Assembly (NCBI GenBank): GCA_965146665.1
Contig: CBCTHE010000001.1
Coordinates: 1 to 64,000, forward strand
DNA from: Ructibacterium sp965146665
GTDB taxonomy: Bacteria; Bacillota; Clostridia; Monoglobales; Monoglobaceae
Reading direction: 5' to 3'
DNA: 64,000 nt
Both the position numbers and the translations under genes were made by a program. Positions within the stretch are counted from its first letter, which is position 1, and each line of letters begins with the position of its first letter. Shown here in pieces: positions 18,101 to 27,000 of this stretch. A model generated the notes under the pieces. It was not told the origin of the DNA and searched no databases. It worked only from the letters and a program-made list of their open reading frames with translations.

Positions 18101-21100
18101 TATTGGTGTCAATGTCAAAGGCAATGATGGTCTCTTTCCCGTCCAGCTTCAAATCCTTTGCTACTGTCTCATAGTTTCCCGATGAAACATAAATATCAAT
18201 GAGATTGTTTCGCACACACATAGAGAAGGCTGATTTTTCATTTCCAGGCTCTCCGCCCCAGAAACTGACCGGAATCAGCTGCTGTGTAATGTGGGGAATG
18301 ATTTTCAGTTCCAGCTTATACTTGCCCCGGAAGGCCTGCTTCATGGTTTCCGCCCGGGTTGTTTCGTTATAGGCTTCTCCAACCTGTGTCAGAGTGTACT
18401 TGTTTTTAGGATATTCTCCATGGGTAGCTGCCGCCGCCTCATTTTTGGTGAGCACCAAATTCCCCTTGCTGTTAATGGTATTGGTACCTGTACCTGCGGC
18501 AGATTCCATATACTCCCAGTTGGGAAGCGTATTATCTTTTACTGTTTTTCCAGCAAAAGTCTCGCTTATAACCACCCCTTCCTCCAGCAAGGCCGGTACA
18601 GTCAGACCAAAGCTCTTGGTATCCGATTTTCCTTCCACAGTCAGTGTTGCAGTCATGACCACATAGTAGTCTTCTCCATCGCGCTTGACCAGCGTGCCGT
18701 CATCCGCGATGACCGCCGTATTGTTTGACTTCCAGGATATCGAAACAACTTTACCGCTGTTACCCGTATCTGTCCAGGAGGAAACCAGAGGCTTTTTCAG
18801 ATCGCTCACAACCGCGCGGGGCGTGTCCGTAAGCTGTACCATAGTGAGGTCCGCTTTAGCCCGGTCCAAAATCTCCTGCCGCTCGTCCGGCACACTGCTG
18901 TCAGCCGGAACCGTCAGCCGGAAATCTTTATACAGCGTGAACATGTTTGCAGTATTCACGATCTCAGCTGTCATAACAACCTCAGCGTCCAAATCAGCCG
19001 GCCGGGTCACGATGGATCCATCATTTGAAATCACGCTGGGATCGCTGGAAGACCAGGTAACTGTCACATCCGGCTCGGCACTTTCCGGGAGCGTAATCGC
19101 GGCGGTTACATTTTCAGGGTCTGCAGTCAGGTCCGTCATGGAAATGGCGCCAGCGGCCGTATCTGCCGGATCCTCCATTCTTTCGATCTCAGTGAGCTTG
19201 ATGCCTTCCAGCTCCACGAACCCTGTGTCCTTGGTCACCCCGCGGTTCGCTTCAAACGCGATTCCACGCAGATAGGCACCTGCCGCAACACCATTGTTAT
19301 TCGATGGGTCAGCATGATAGGTTCCCCAGTTGGTCATGGTAAAAGTGTCCGCTTTTGCGCCTGACAGCAGGGTACCGGTGATACTTAAAACTTCATCATT
19401 TTTCTTCACCTGGAAGGTGGAGCTTGCCGAATCTATCTCAAAAGAAATATTGGCAGGTGTATCAGTCGACGGCCACAAATCAAGCTCCTTGGTGTTTGCT
19501 ATGTTCAAAGCGTTGTTATAGATAGAAAAAATCTTGCTGCTCTTTCCGGTTCCTCTGCCGACGCTGTCATTTTGCCCTTTCGCTGTGTTTCTCCAGCCAA
19601 TCAGATCGGTCCACATACTGTTACCCGCCTGTTTCAAGGCAAGATTTTTCAGTTCCAGAGCATATTTCCCCTTAAAGTTGCTTTGACGCAAAGTGACCCG
19701 TGGATCTCCCCCATAGTTTTCCTGCTTTGCATTGAGCTGTTTTTCCGCAACATATGCAAGCTTTCCTTTCCCGCTGGCTGAGGTATCCGTCTCGCTGGTT
19801 TTTGTTAACACAAGCTTTCCGTTTTTTGACGCAAAATTACCGTTCGCCGGGCTGGCATCTGTCTGTAAGACTGCAAAACCGCCGTCTTCAGACCACCCCA
19901 TGTCAGCCAGCTCCGCCTCGGTTTTACCGGTTGCATAGTCCTCGTCAATCAGAACAACCGGCCCGGCCGGCGCCTTTTCCGCGGCGACTGTCAGTCTGAA
20001 ATCCTTATACAGCGTAAACAGGTTTTCCGTATTGACGATCTCGGCGGTCATGATCACGTCCGCATCCGGCTCTCCCAGTGCAGGGCGGACCACCGCGCCG
20101 CCGTCTGTGATGACATCCGGATTGCTGGAGGTCCAGGTTACCGTCACGCTGGAATCGGTGCTCTCCGGCAGGGTCAGATCCCCGGTCACAGCCGCGGGCG
20201 CCGCGGTCAGGGAAGCCACGGTAATCTTATCCGCCTCCGTATCGGCCGCGTCCGCCATCCGTTCAATTTCGGTAACCTTCAGCCCTTCCATGGCAATATA
20301 ATCAAAATTGGCCGCCATCTGTTTTGGCGCGCTGAAGGCAAGACCGCAGATATAAGCCCCTTTTGCCACGCCCCCGTTTTCCTCCACCTTTGCTGCATCT
20401 CCCCAGCTGGTCATGGCAAAGGTATCCGCGCTGGCGCCGCTGTTTAGGCCTTCAATGACACTCTGAATCTGGTTATCTTTAAACACCTGAAATGTAGATG
20501 TAGCTGAATCAAACACAAGCTTAATATCCGACTTTGTATTGGCATTTTTCCAAAGCAGCGCTCCGTCTCCGGAACCAGAATTGAGCTTGTTGTTATATAC
20601 GTACATGCTCTTGTTCTGATGCAGCCGCAGACGCCCCACACCGGAAGTTTGTACCCCGGCGTCTCTCCATCCATAGACGTCAATCCAGGTGCTCTGGCCG
20701 CTGGAATCCGGGGTCATCCCCTTCAGCTCAATTTCATATTTCCCTTTCAGATTGCTTTGCCGCAGGGTGACGCGTTCATCTCCGCCAAAGCTCTCCTGCA
20801 CATAGTCAAAGGGTTTTTCCACCGTATAAACTGTTTTACCGCCTGTGTTATTTTCGCTGGCGGAAGCGCTTGTCTTTGTCATGGTCAGCGTTCCCGCTTC
20901 CGCAGAAAAAGTCCCATTCGCGGGGCTGTGCTGCGTGCCCGAGTCCGCTTGGCTGTATTCCCCGTTTTCCGTCCATCCCAACGCTTCCAACGCGGTCTGG
21001 TCCATGGAGGTCTCAGTGAAATTTTCATCCAGCACTGCTTTTTCTGCCGCCAGTTCAAGCGCTTCGTCATCCGCAAAAGCCATTCCCGGGGCCAGAGCAG

Positions 21101-21158
21101 AAATCAGCATGGCCGCCGCAGTCAAAAGCCCAACGCCTCTTTTTTTGAATCCCATCAT
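15117..21158 (-). CDS. SLH-anchored surface scaffold with alternating beta-sandwich and Ig-like domains and F5/8C
   Basis: A 2013-residue exported protein with no recognisable catalytic domain. After the signal peptide come four ~200-residue beta domains of one type (starting near 33, 404, 862 and 1270; E/D-x-F/Y ... GKLxLTKT ... FKGKYxLELK). They alternate with seven bacterial Ig-like repeats (consensus L-P ... VTWTSSNPDVI ... DG ... VxMTA, at about 309, 669, 767, 1090, 1183, 1483, 1709). An F5/8-type C (discoidin/CBM32-like) domain at about 1568-1700 begins NLAYDKTAESS. A Gly/Ser linker precedes three C-terminal SLH repeats (about 1840-2013). It likely holds glycan at the cell surface for the partner lyase. 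The SD overlaps the upstream gene's stop. Either of two adjacent ATGs (21158, 21155) could be used. Confidence 0.85.
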   Translation of the reverse strand: MMGFKKRGVGLLTAAAMLISALAPGMAFADDEALELAAEKAVLDENFTETSMDQTALEALGWTENGEYSQADSGTQHSPANGTFSAEAGTLTMTKTSASASENNTGGKTVYTVEKPFDYVQESFGGDERVTLRQSNLKGKYEIELKGMTPDSSGQSTWIDVYGWRDAGVQTSGVGRLRLHQNKSMYVYNNKLNSGSGDGALLWKNANTKSDIKLVFDSATSTFQVFKDNQIQSVIEGLNSGASADTFAMTSWGDAAKVEENGGVAKGAYICGLAFSAPKQMAANFDYIAMEGLKVTEIERMADAADTEADKITVASLTAAPAAVTGDLTLPESTDSSVTVTWTSSNPDVITDGGAVVRPALGEPDADVIMTAEIVNTENLFTLYKDFRLTVAAEKAPAGPVVLIDEDYATGKTEAELADMGWSEDGGFAVLQTDASPANGNFASKNGKLVLTKTSETDTSASGKGKLAYVAEKQLNAKQENYGGDPRVTLRQSNFKGKYALELKNLALKQAGNSMWTDLIGWRNTAKGQNDSVGRGTGKSSKIFSIYNNALNIANTKELDLWPSTDTPANISFEIDSASSTFQVKKNDEVLSITGTLLSGAKADTFTMTNWGTYHADPSNNNGVAAGAYLRGIAFEANRGVTKDTGFVELEGIKLTEIERMEDPADTAAGAISMTDLTADPENVTAAITLPESAEPDVTVTWSSSDPSVISNDGSIVTRPADLDAEVVMTAEIVNTANMFTLYKDFRLTVPADSSVPDERQEILDRAKADLTMVQLTDTPRAVVSDLKKPLVSSWTDTGNSGKVVSISWKSNNTAVIADDGTLVKRDGEDYYVVMTATLTVEGKSDTKSFGLTVPALLEEGVVISETFAGKTVKDNTLPNWEYMESAAGTGTNTINSKGNLVLTKNEAAAATHGEYPKNKYTLTQVGEAYNETTRAETMKQAFRGKYKLELKIIPHITQQLIPVSFWGGEPGNEKSAFSMCVRNNLIDIYVSSGNYETVAKDLKLDGKETIIAFDIDTNTNKVPISVNGAAPYEFDASSIAGGSSYFLQAVSVGLKESSAKNDSVEVVSVKLYEQENYIKNEAEIQAAMEQVQATDLTPEPGNVTGNLTLPAEQNGVAITWKSGDTALIRSDGTLVEQPFDADRDVTMSAVFQKDGAVWTKTYRLTVKKLDDPQVILKAAADALDYSDLISGSKDELNENIKTPATGLYGTTITWTSSAPEYISNSGQILKHDDTVKKEVSMTATFHYGGQTYEKVFTFRLTVPFSGDYTFFETDFSGTALPEYAVPFGVGGNGSIEMKDSKLYLHRTNAGTSTDGPGVKIYPTLDGKRFTIGEECVIYADLLEPEDCKKIEMVFYGSNGSRITSLYTGVDKSKGKGYTAVGRTALDASDATHKRVDVGTNEMPLHVECRVNFATKAMTLTVNGQTQGELKFIREDATDFAYIEIKNIYDTNNKNTNTGTAVVNNAGVRVTKAMVPEIIMNQVDYFGAVNSLNGYVTKDIPLVDTAYGNTAVTWTSSNPEVLTHEGKLRRDAFTEDTALTLTFKLAMKDNPEIYAVREFPLTALYMDPDNLAYDKTAESSVYSLTGHGANMAVDGNFGTSWQTLRADDTPALTVDLGKNTVINRVDLHEAEIMDRYAVKAFVIEVSTDNKHWTQAAKGESLGAEVKTVTFSPVIGRYVRYRVTDKESGNTGLNEIQVFLKGGEKTRAEADLILLKEKLGDLTGLTSSVTLPLSGEYGSTFTYSSSIPEYFSDSGAVKRGKETQYGTLRITATLNGESAEDSKRISVLGTGGSGGGGTPSGGSGGSGGGSGSSSGGFNTGNVAYPEDGNQTTVEGSFRDVSKSHWAYHDIEALKAKDIVSGDDTGLFRPEDNTSREEFLKMLLGALGIRENQASTASFADVDSNDWCYPYIAAAVEAGIVNGISDTEFGKGRPVTREDMAVLCMRALNYVGKTLTEVSEAKNFTDADSIADYAQESVTAMQIYGVINGYEDGSFAPKNNAVRAEAAKIINRISE

Positions 21159-21170
21159 CTCTGTCTCCTC

Positions 21171-23879
21171 CTATCTGATTACTACAATCGCGCGAACCGT
21201 ATCTTCAGAACTGCTGATAAACAGCTTGTCAACACCCATCTGAACCTCTTTAATATCAATGTATTCCGCCGCACCGGTCCGCGTCTGGTAAAGATAAACC
21301 TCCGGGCCGCTGTTCTTGAGAATCTCATAGGGATTTCCGGCGGCATTTCCATCCGGCTCCAAACCGCAGTAGAACTCATGGACCCAGCGGTTCAGGCTGT
21401 TTGACACCGTGTTGTATTCCGCGTCGATCAGATAGCCGCAGAATCCCTTGAAGTGCTCGCTCGCGCTGGATCCCACCGGGGTGTTTTTATCCAGCCCCTT
21501 CCCGTCCGTCAGGCTTTCATAGTTATTGAGTTCATCCCGGCCGTCCAGAGAGTATGCGATCAGTTCCCCTTTTACAATGCTGCGGAATCTGTCTTTGTCC
21601 TCAATGGTCTTCGAAACCTTGTATTCATGGGCGCCGCCCTCAGACAGCATGGAGATCAGAAGCACTTCTTCTCCATCCTCGTCCAGACTGATGGCGCTGT
21701 CCGTGACAAACCCGACCTTGCTCTTTGTATTGATTGTGCCTTTTACGCCCTCTCTCATGACGGACTGAATGACGATCAGATCCGCCGTCTTGGTGTCCGG
21801 GTTCTGGTCAAAGGCCTTGACATCATAGGTCCGGCCGTTTTTCATCTCCACGTCCACCAGATAGGTTTCATCAGAATAACTGCTGTCGCCATTGCTGGGA
21901 ACGCAGATGGTAAGCGTATTCTCTGTCACGCCGAACGCGCCGCCGGAGGTCTTGCCAAAGGTTTTTTCATAGGAATTGTACGTCTTTGCCTGAACCACAT
22001 CAATGCTTCCGTCTCCGGGTTCTTCCTCCCCCACCTCCGTGGGGAAGGTAATCTTATTGATCTCGTCGTCGGAATTGACCGTGAAGGAAATCACCCTATT
22101 CAAAACCGTGTTCCGGATCGCGTCAGCCGACGCCAGCTTTTCGCCGGCGACCGTAAGCCGGTCCGCCGCCCTGTATTCCCGAATCTCCTTATTCCGTCCC
22201 GCCACCTTGGAAATCTTTGTGGCCTCGCCGCCGTCCTCGTTGTCCTCTTCCTCAAAACGCTCCGCGAGTGTATCCGGGATCAGCACTCTGAGCATGGTTT
22301 CGGTCCCCAGCGAACTGGTGCTTGCAACGCCCACGACAAAGCCGTAAGATGCCTTGGTGGTCTCTTTTTCCACATATACAATTTCATCTCTGAAATTCAG
22401 ATACGCCTTGATCTGATCGCCGGGCCGGAAATCGCCGAGCACCTTGTCCGTTTCCCGCTTGTATTCGTTCCCTTCAATGGTGACAAAGTCCTCGTCCACC
22501 TGCTGAATGGTTCCGGATACTGCGGACTGGCTGACAATGACCTCCTGCCGGCTGTTGTCAGAGGCGTTTTCAAACGCGGAAAAGACAGCGCCCTGCTCAA
22601 GCTGGTCTGCTGTGACCGCATTGCCCTCCGCGTCCTCAACTGTGATATACACTTCCGGATCCTGCGGGTCAAGGTCAAAATATTTCTTTCCAAAAAGCGT
22701 GAATCCATCTTTAAAATACACCATTTGATTTTCAGCATTGACATCGTCAATCACCGCGCTGGTATATTCTTTAATCAGGATAACCTCAATGATACCGTCA
22801 TCGTCATTGTCAATGGCGGTAATCAGACCGCGGCTGGTTCCGCTGACAGTCCCCTCGTTCCAGTTCTCCTTGGGGCGGTTGTTCTTCACCAGCACCGTAT
22901 CCTCCTGATACCGCAGGCTCTTGGATGACTTTCCCTTGTCGTCCAGATAATACTGAATCCGCTTGTCCGCCACCTCTTTGATATCGTCCGCATCAAAGGT
23001 GAATACTTCATTTTTATCCGCCGGCGCCATGGTCGTGATGATTTCTCTGCCGGAGGCAGTGTCCTCCTTTGCATAGAACTCAACGTTCTGACCAAAGAAC
23101 CTCTTGAAGCTCTTATCCAGCATTTGATAAATTTTCCCATTGATTTCAATTTCATTGTCACTGAGATCACTGACCGGAGTATCCAGATATGTATCTATGG
23201 TCGCTGTCACAATGCCCGTATACTTCTGGATATCCTGGCTGGTACGGAACCGATTGCGCAGAGTCTCGCCTTTGACGACCTGATACTCGTCCGCTTCGCC
23301 AACGCTCTTGATCATCATGTCAATATCCAGGGCATTGTGTGCCATCAGGGCGATCTCCTTTCTGGTCAGCGGTGTGACCGACTGGTCAACCCCGACCAAA
23401 AGGCCGATCTTCTGCGCCTGGGTAAGGAATCCGAAGGGATAGCCGCCGTTTTCCAACGCGGGGTAGTTATATCCCAGGGCATTCACCATGATCTTCGCGG
23501 CCATTTCGAGGGTAACTTCCTCCTCCGGTTCAAACATTTGATTTCCTGCGCCGTTCAAAATATTCAAGCTGGAAAGCAGATTGATTTCTCCCTTTGCCCA
23601 GTAGTTCGCCGGTACGTCCCTGTAGCCGGCATCAGGCGCAAATTGTGTGACCGTCTCCAGATCCATCAGCCGCACTGTGATCGCCGCAAACTCAGCACGG
23701 GTCAGATTGGCATCAAGATTCAGGTCACCGTTTTCGTCTCCGGTCATAATACCCAGGGATTGGAGGTCAAAGGCCGCGGTGTCTATGGAATCCGCCGCCA
23801 TGGCCACATAGGCCGGCAGCAGCGTGAATGCCACCACAAACGCCAAAACCGCTGACAAAAGTCTCTTCTGTCTTCTCAT
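21171..23879 (-). CDS. S-layer protein with N-terminal SLH domains
   Basis: A 902-residue exported protein with a signal peptide (RRQKRLLSAVLAFVVAFTLLP) followed directly by about three SLH repeats to residue ~200 (LTRAEFAAITVRLM, YWAKGEINLLSSLNILNG, LTRKEIALMAHNALDID). The remaining ~700 residues are acidic, beta-rich and without a known catalytic motif. N-terminal SLH plus a long beta-rich body is the layout of clostridial S-layer and S-layer-associated proteins. The ATG at 23879 has GGGAGTG six bases upstream; a TTG 36 bp earlier lacks a good SD. As first gene of the operon it sits behind a strong promoter (23936-23964), fitting an abundant wall protein that may also carry the two downstream SLH partners. 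Confidence 0.8.
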   Translation of the reverse strand: MRRQKRLLSAVLAFVVAFTLLPAYVAMAADSIDTAAFDLQSLGIMTGDENGDLNLDANLTRAEFAAITVRLMDLETVTQFAPDAGYRDVPANYWAKGEINLLSSLNILNGAGNQMFEPEEEVTLEMAAKIMVNALGYNYPALENGGYPFGFLTQAQKIGLLVGVDQSVTPLTRKEIALMAHNALDIDMMIKSVGEADEYQVVKGETLRNRFRTSQDIQKYTGIVTATIDTYLDTPVSDLSDNEIEINGKIYQMLDKSFKRFFGQNVEFYAKEDTASGREIITTMAPADKNEVFTFDADDIKEVADKRIQYYLDDKGKSSKSLRYQEDTVLVKNNRPKENWNEGTVSGTSRGLITAIDNDDDGIIEVILIKEYTSAVIDDVNAENQMVYFKDGFTLFGKKYFDLDPQDPEVYITVEDAEGNAVTADQLEQGAVFSAFENASDNSRQEVIVSQSAVSGTIQQVDEDFVTIEGNEYKRETDKVLGDFRPGDQIKAYLNFRDEIVYVEKETTKASYGFVVGVASTSSLGTETMLRVLIPDTLAERFEEEDNEDGGEATKISKVAGRNKEIREYRAADRLTVAGEKLASADAIRNTVLNRVISFTVNSDDEINKITFPTEVGEEEPGDGSIDVVQAKTYNSYEKTFGKTSGGAFGVTENTLTICVPSNGDSSYSDETYLVDVEMKNGRTYDVKAFDQNPDTKTADLIVIQSVMREGVKGTINTKSKVGFVTDSAISLDEDGEEVLLISMLSEGGAHEYKVSKTIEDKDRFRSIVKGELIAYSLDGRDELNNYESLTDGKGLDKNTPVGSSASEHFKGFCGYLIDAEYNTVSNSLNRWVHEFYCGLEPDGNAAGNPYEILKNSGPEVYLYQTRTGAAEYIDIKEVQMGVDKLFISSSEDTVRAIVVIR

Positions 23880-23935
23880 CTTTACACTCCCTTTTCTTAT
23901 TGAATCAGGCAGCAAGCAGCCTGTTTGCTAGTTTT

Positions 23936-23964
23936 ATTTTACAGGACCAGGCCCCTTTTTTCAA
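23936..23964 (-). promoter_or_regulatory. Promoter of the three-gene SLH operon
   Basis: TTGAAA (23959-23964) and TAAAAT (23936-23941) on the minus strand have a 17-bp spacer and lie about 60 bp upstream of the first ATG. Confidence 0.7.
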
Positions 23965-24017
23965 TTTACAAAACCCACAGTCCCATTTTCACTTTTGGCT
24001 TTTTCAGGCGAAAATCC

Positions 24018-24057
24018 AGCAAAAACGGCGCAATGCGGAAGATTCCGTCTGCGCCGT
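24018..24057 (-). terminator. Terminator after the cohesin/alkaline-phosphatase-superfamily gene
   Basis: On the minus strand ACGGCGCAGACGGAA and TTCCGCATTGCGCCGT pair with one bulged position around a 2-nt turn, followed by TTTTGCTGG. Confidence 0.8.
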
Positions 24058-24080
24058 CCTCGTTTTCCCGTTTATTCACT

Positions 24081-27000
24081 TCACTTGGCTGAGGGTATAG
24101 CCAGGTCCCCGGCCATTGGCTTGAGCTGTTCCATATTCCAGAAAAATGCCTTCGCGCTGTCATAGTCAACCTTCTGGATTGCAACCGTTTTCTTTATGAT
24201 ACCGGTCTCCGCGCCGACCTCCTGATAGCCGGTGCCGACCGCAACGCCGTTTTGATAGAGCACAACCATGACCCTTCCGTTCTCTTCCGCTGTCTTTGTG
24301 ATGGAAATGTCCGCCGAAAGCGTATCGCCCTGTACGGTGATTTCTCCCGCGTCAATGGTGGTCTCCTCCGGTGTGACATTGCGCAGGTCCGCGTAGAGCT
24401 CCTTGCCGCTGTCCGCACCCAGCATGACCTCCTGTACCGCAGTGACAGCCGGTTCCGCGCCGCTGAAGGTCAGCTTTGCCGCCGACGCCCCCAGCGCGGT
24501 CTCGCAGGACAGCGTCAGCTTCAGCAGGCCGTCCGCCAGCTCACTGCGCAAAACCGTGACGCCTTCAGCCGGGTCAACCGCAACACCGGTCGCCCCATCC
24601 GCCCGGATGACTGCGTCCAGAACCCGCGCTTCCCGGCCCGCCTGAGGCCTTCCGACCCCAATCTCCGCATGGCCGGCAAATCTGCTGTAAGTGACCTCCT
24701 CAATTTCTCTGCCCTTTTTAGCCAGCGCCTCCTGATCCAAAAAAGCACTGTCCGCCCACTGGGAGGAGCTGTTCTTCATGGAATCGGGTTTATCCAGCCG
24801 CAGCGCCTTCAAAACCAGCGCCGGAATGTCATGGTTGGCGCCGCCGGAAAGCTTTTTGCCGCTGTCGATGGTCTGTCCCCCAATCCCTATGAAAATATTG
24901 CTGTCCTGGGCCCAGCTGTATGTGCTGTGCGATCCGCTTGGGAACTGCTTTACGCCATTGAGGGTATAATTCGTGTTAAAATGTCCGCCATGATCCGCAT
25001 TGCCGATGAACAGTGTATCTTCATAGAGATCCGCCGCCTTCATGGCGTCGAACATCTGCGTATAAAAATCATCCATACTCTGCAAAAGCCTGTAATATCC
25101 GTCTGTGAAGTATCCAAACTGGTGGCCGTAATGATCCATCAGATCTGTCTGCACATACATAAAGGCCGTATTCTTCGCGGCGGCCGATTGAAAATAATCG
25201 GAGATGGTATCCACCGCAGGGGTGACCGGATTCGTTGCCTCCCAGTTATTATCCTTATAGCTTCCGTCGGGTTTTTTCGTCTCCGCCGTATAGGAGGCTC
25301 CGCCGCGCCACTCCTGGTACATGCCGGAATCCGGCTCGGCAATCCCGCTGGTTATGGTCTTCCAGTCCGCAGTTCCGAAGAGACTTCTCCTGGGCGTCTG
25401 CTCGTTGATCACCTTAAACAGGGAGGGGTATTTTGCGGTTTCCTTTCCAAAATCCTGCCAGTAGTAATCACCGGCAGAGTTGTTGTCCCTCTTGTAATCA
25501 GAGGGAAATTTGGTAAACTCCTCTCCATGGAGTATGGAACAGTAATTCTGCGCCGAAATTGGAGGATCCTCAGATTTTGCGCTGGTGCTCATGGCGAATT
25601 CCTCATTGTACAGCCTCAGGGCTATGGGATTCTTCCGCACCGCGTCACGGTCGGCCTTATGCGCTTCCTCCTGATAATGGGAAGGGGTTGTTCCCCGCGC
25701 GCTGTCGCCAAACACCTGATATTTTGCAGGGAAGTAGTGGGCGTTTTCTATATCCCAGACATTCCCGCCGCCGTCCATGGTAAAGACAAAGGCCCGCTTG
25801 TAGGGATAGATGCCGGACTGTGCCGCCGCGTCCGCCTTCTGCTCCGCGGGCGCAAGCGCAATGTCCCCGGCGCCGACGACCCCGTCACCGTTCAAGTCAT
25901 ACTGGGGCGGCGCCAATACCGTCACCTGAAACGCAGCCTCCTCCGGCGCTGTAATCTCCTGTTCGCCGCCGTCCGCGGCATAGCATTTCAGGTTCTTCAG
26001 CGTAATGGCGGATGTGCTGTCCTGTGTTACCGCCTTTGCCGTGAAGCAGGCTTGGAACAGGCGGGTCTTGGTCTCCCGCAGCTGCGCGTCGCTGAGTCCC
26101 CCGCTGCGGGAGACATGCAGAATCCCCTGCGGCGCTTCTGAAGCGTCGATGGCCACAATCTTATTTTTGAACTGATCATAGTTCAGGGACTGTGTCTCTG
26201 TGACCTCCTTGTTGTACTCCAGGACATTGGGATCAAAGACCAGGTCAAAGGTCTCCCTGCTGATATTCCGAAGTTTTTTCCCGGTCATATGCACCGCCGT
26301 ATTGTAACCGCCGCCGGCCGCCACAGTTTCACTGCCGATCAGGGCAGGGGTGATGCTGTTTAAATCCTTTTCCACCGCAATGTTTACATCACTCAGGGCA
26401 ACCGCCTCTTCCGCGCTGACCGCCGTGTCCAGTATCGTGAAATTATCAATCCAGTATTCATAATCCTGATTTGCGTTCTGTCCATATTCTCCTGTACCAT
26501 CGTTTCCAAGGATCAGGGAATATGCGCCGTTTTGCCAGCCGCTGGAAAAATCCGCGGTATTGATGGCTCCGTCCTTTACACTGGAACCGGTAAGAGCCGG
26601 CGCGCCATCCTTATAAATGCGGTATGCGCCGTTTTCATTATCAAAGACAATGGTTATGGTCTGCCAGAGCCCCTTTTCAAAGGGCATCCATGCGTCCTGC
26701 ATTTTGCTGCCGTCTGCAATCCTTGTTTTCAGATCGCTTGAATGGGGATAGGTGTCGCTGTGATAGCTGTAGGCCAGGACAAAGCCCTTTGGCAGTCCGT
26801 CCCCGCTCCAGCTTTTATTGGCGAGTATGGCGGGATCCTGCTGAGCCGGACGGGAAACCGGCCGGAAAGCAAAGCTGATGGTTTTATTGGTCAAATCCTG
26901 AGATCCAAAATTCAGATGATTGCCGCCTTTTTTGAATATGGCCGCCTGGCCGGAAACCCCCGCTCCATAGCTCAGGCCGTTTACACTTGTGGGCGTTAGC

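Noticed and set aside
21453..22928. 491-codon plus-strand open frame opposite the S-layer-like protein
   Set aside because: It is antisense to a protein with clear signal peptide and SLH motifs. Its translation shows no family pattern and it has no SD.
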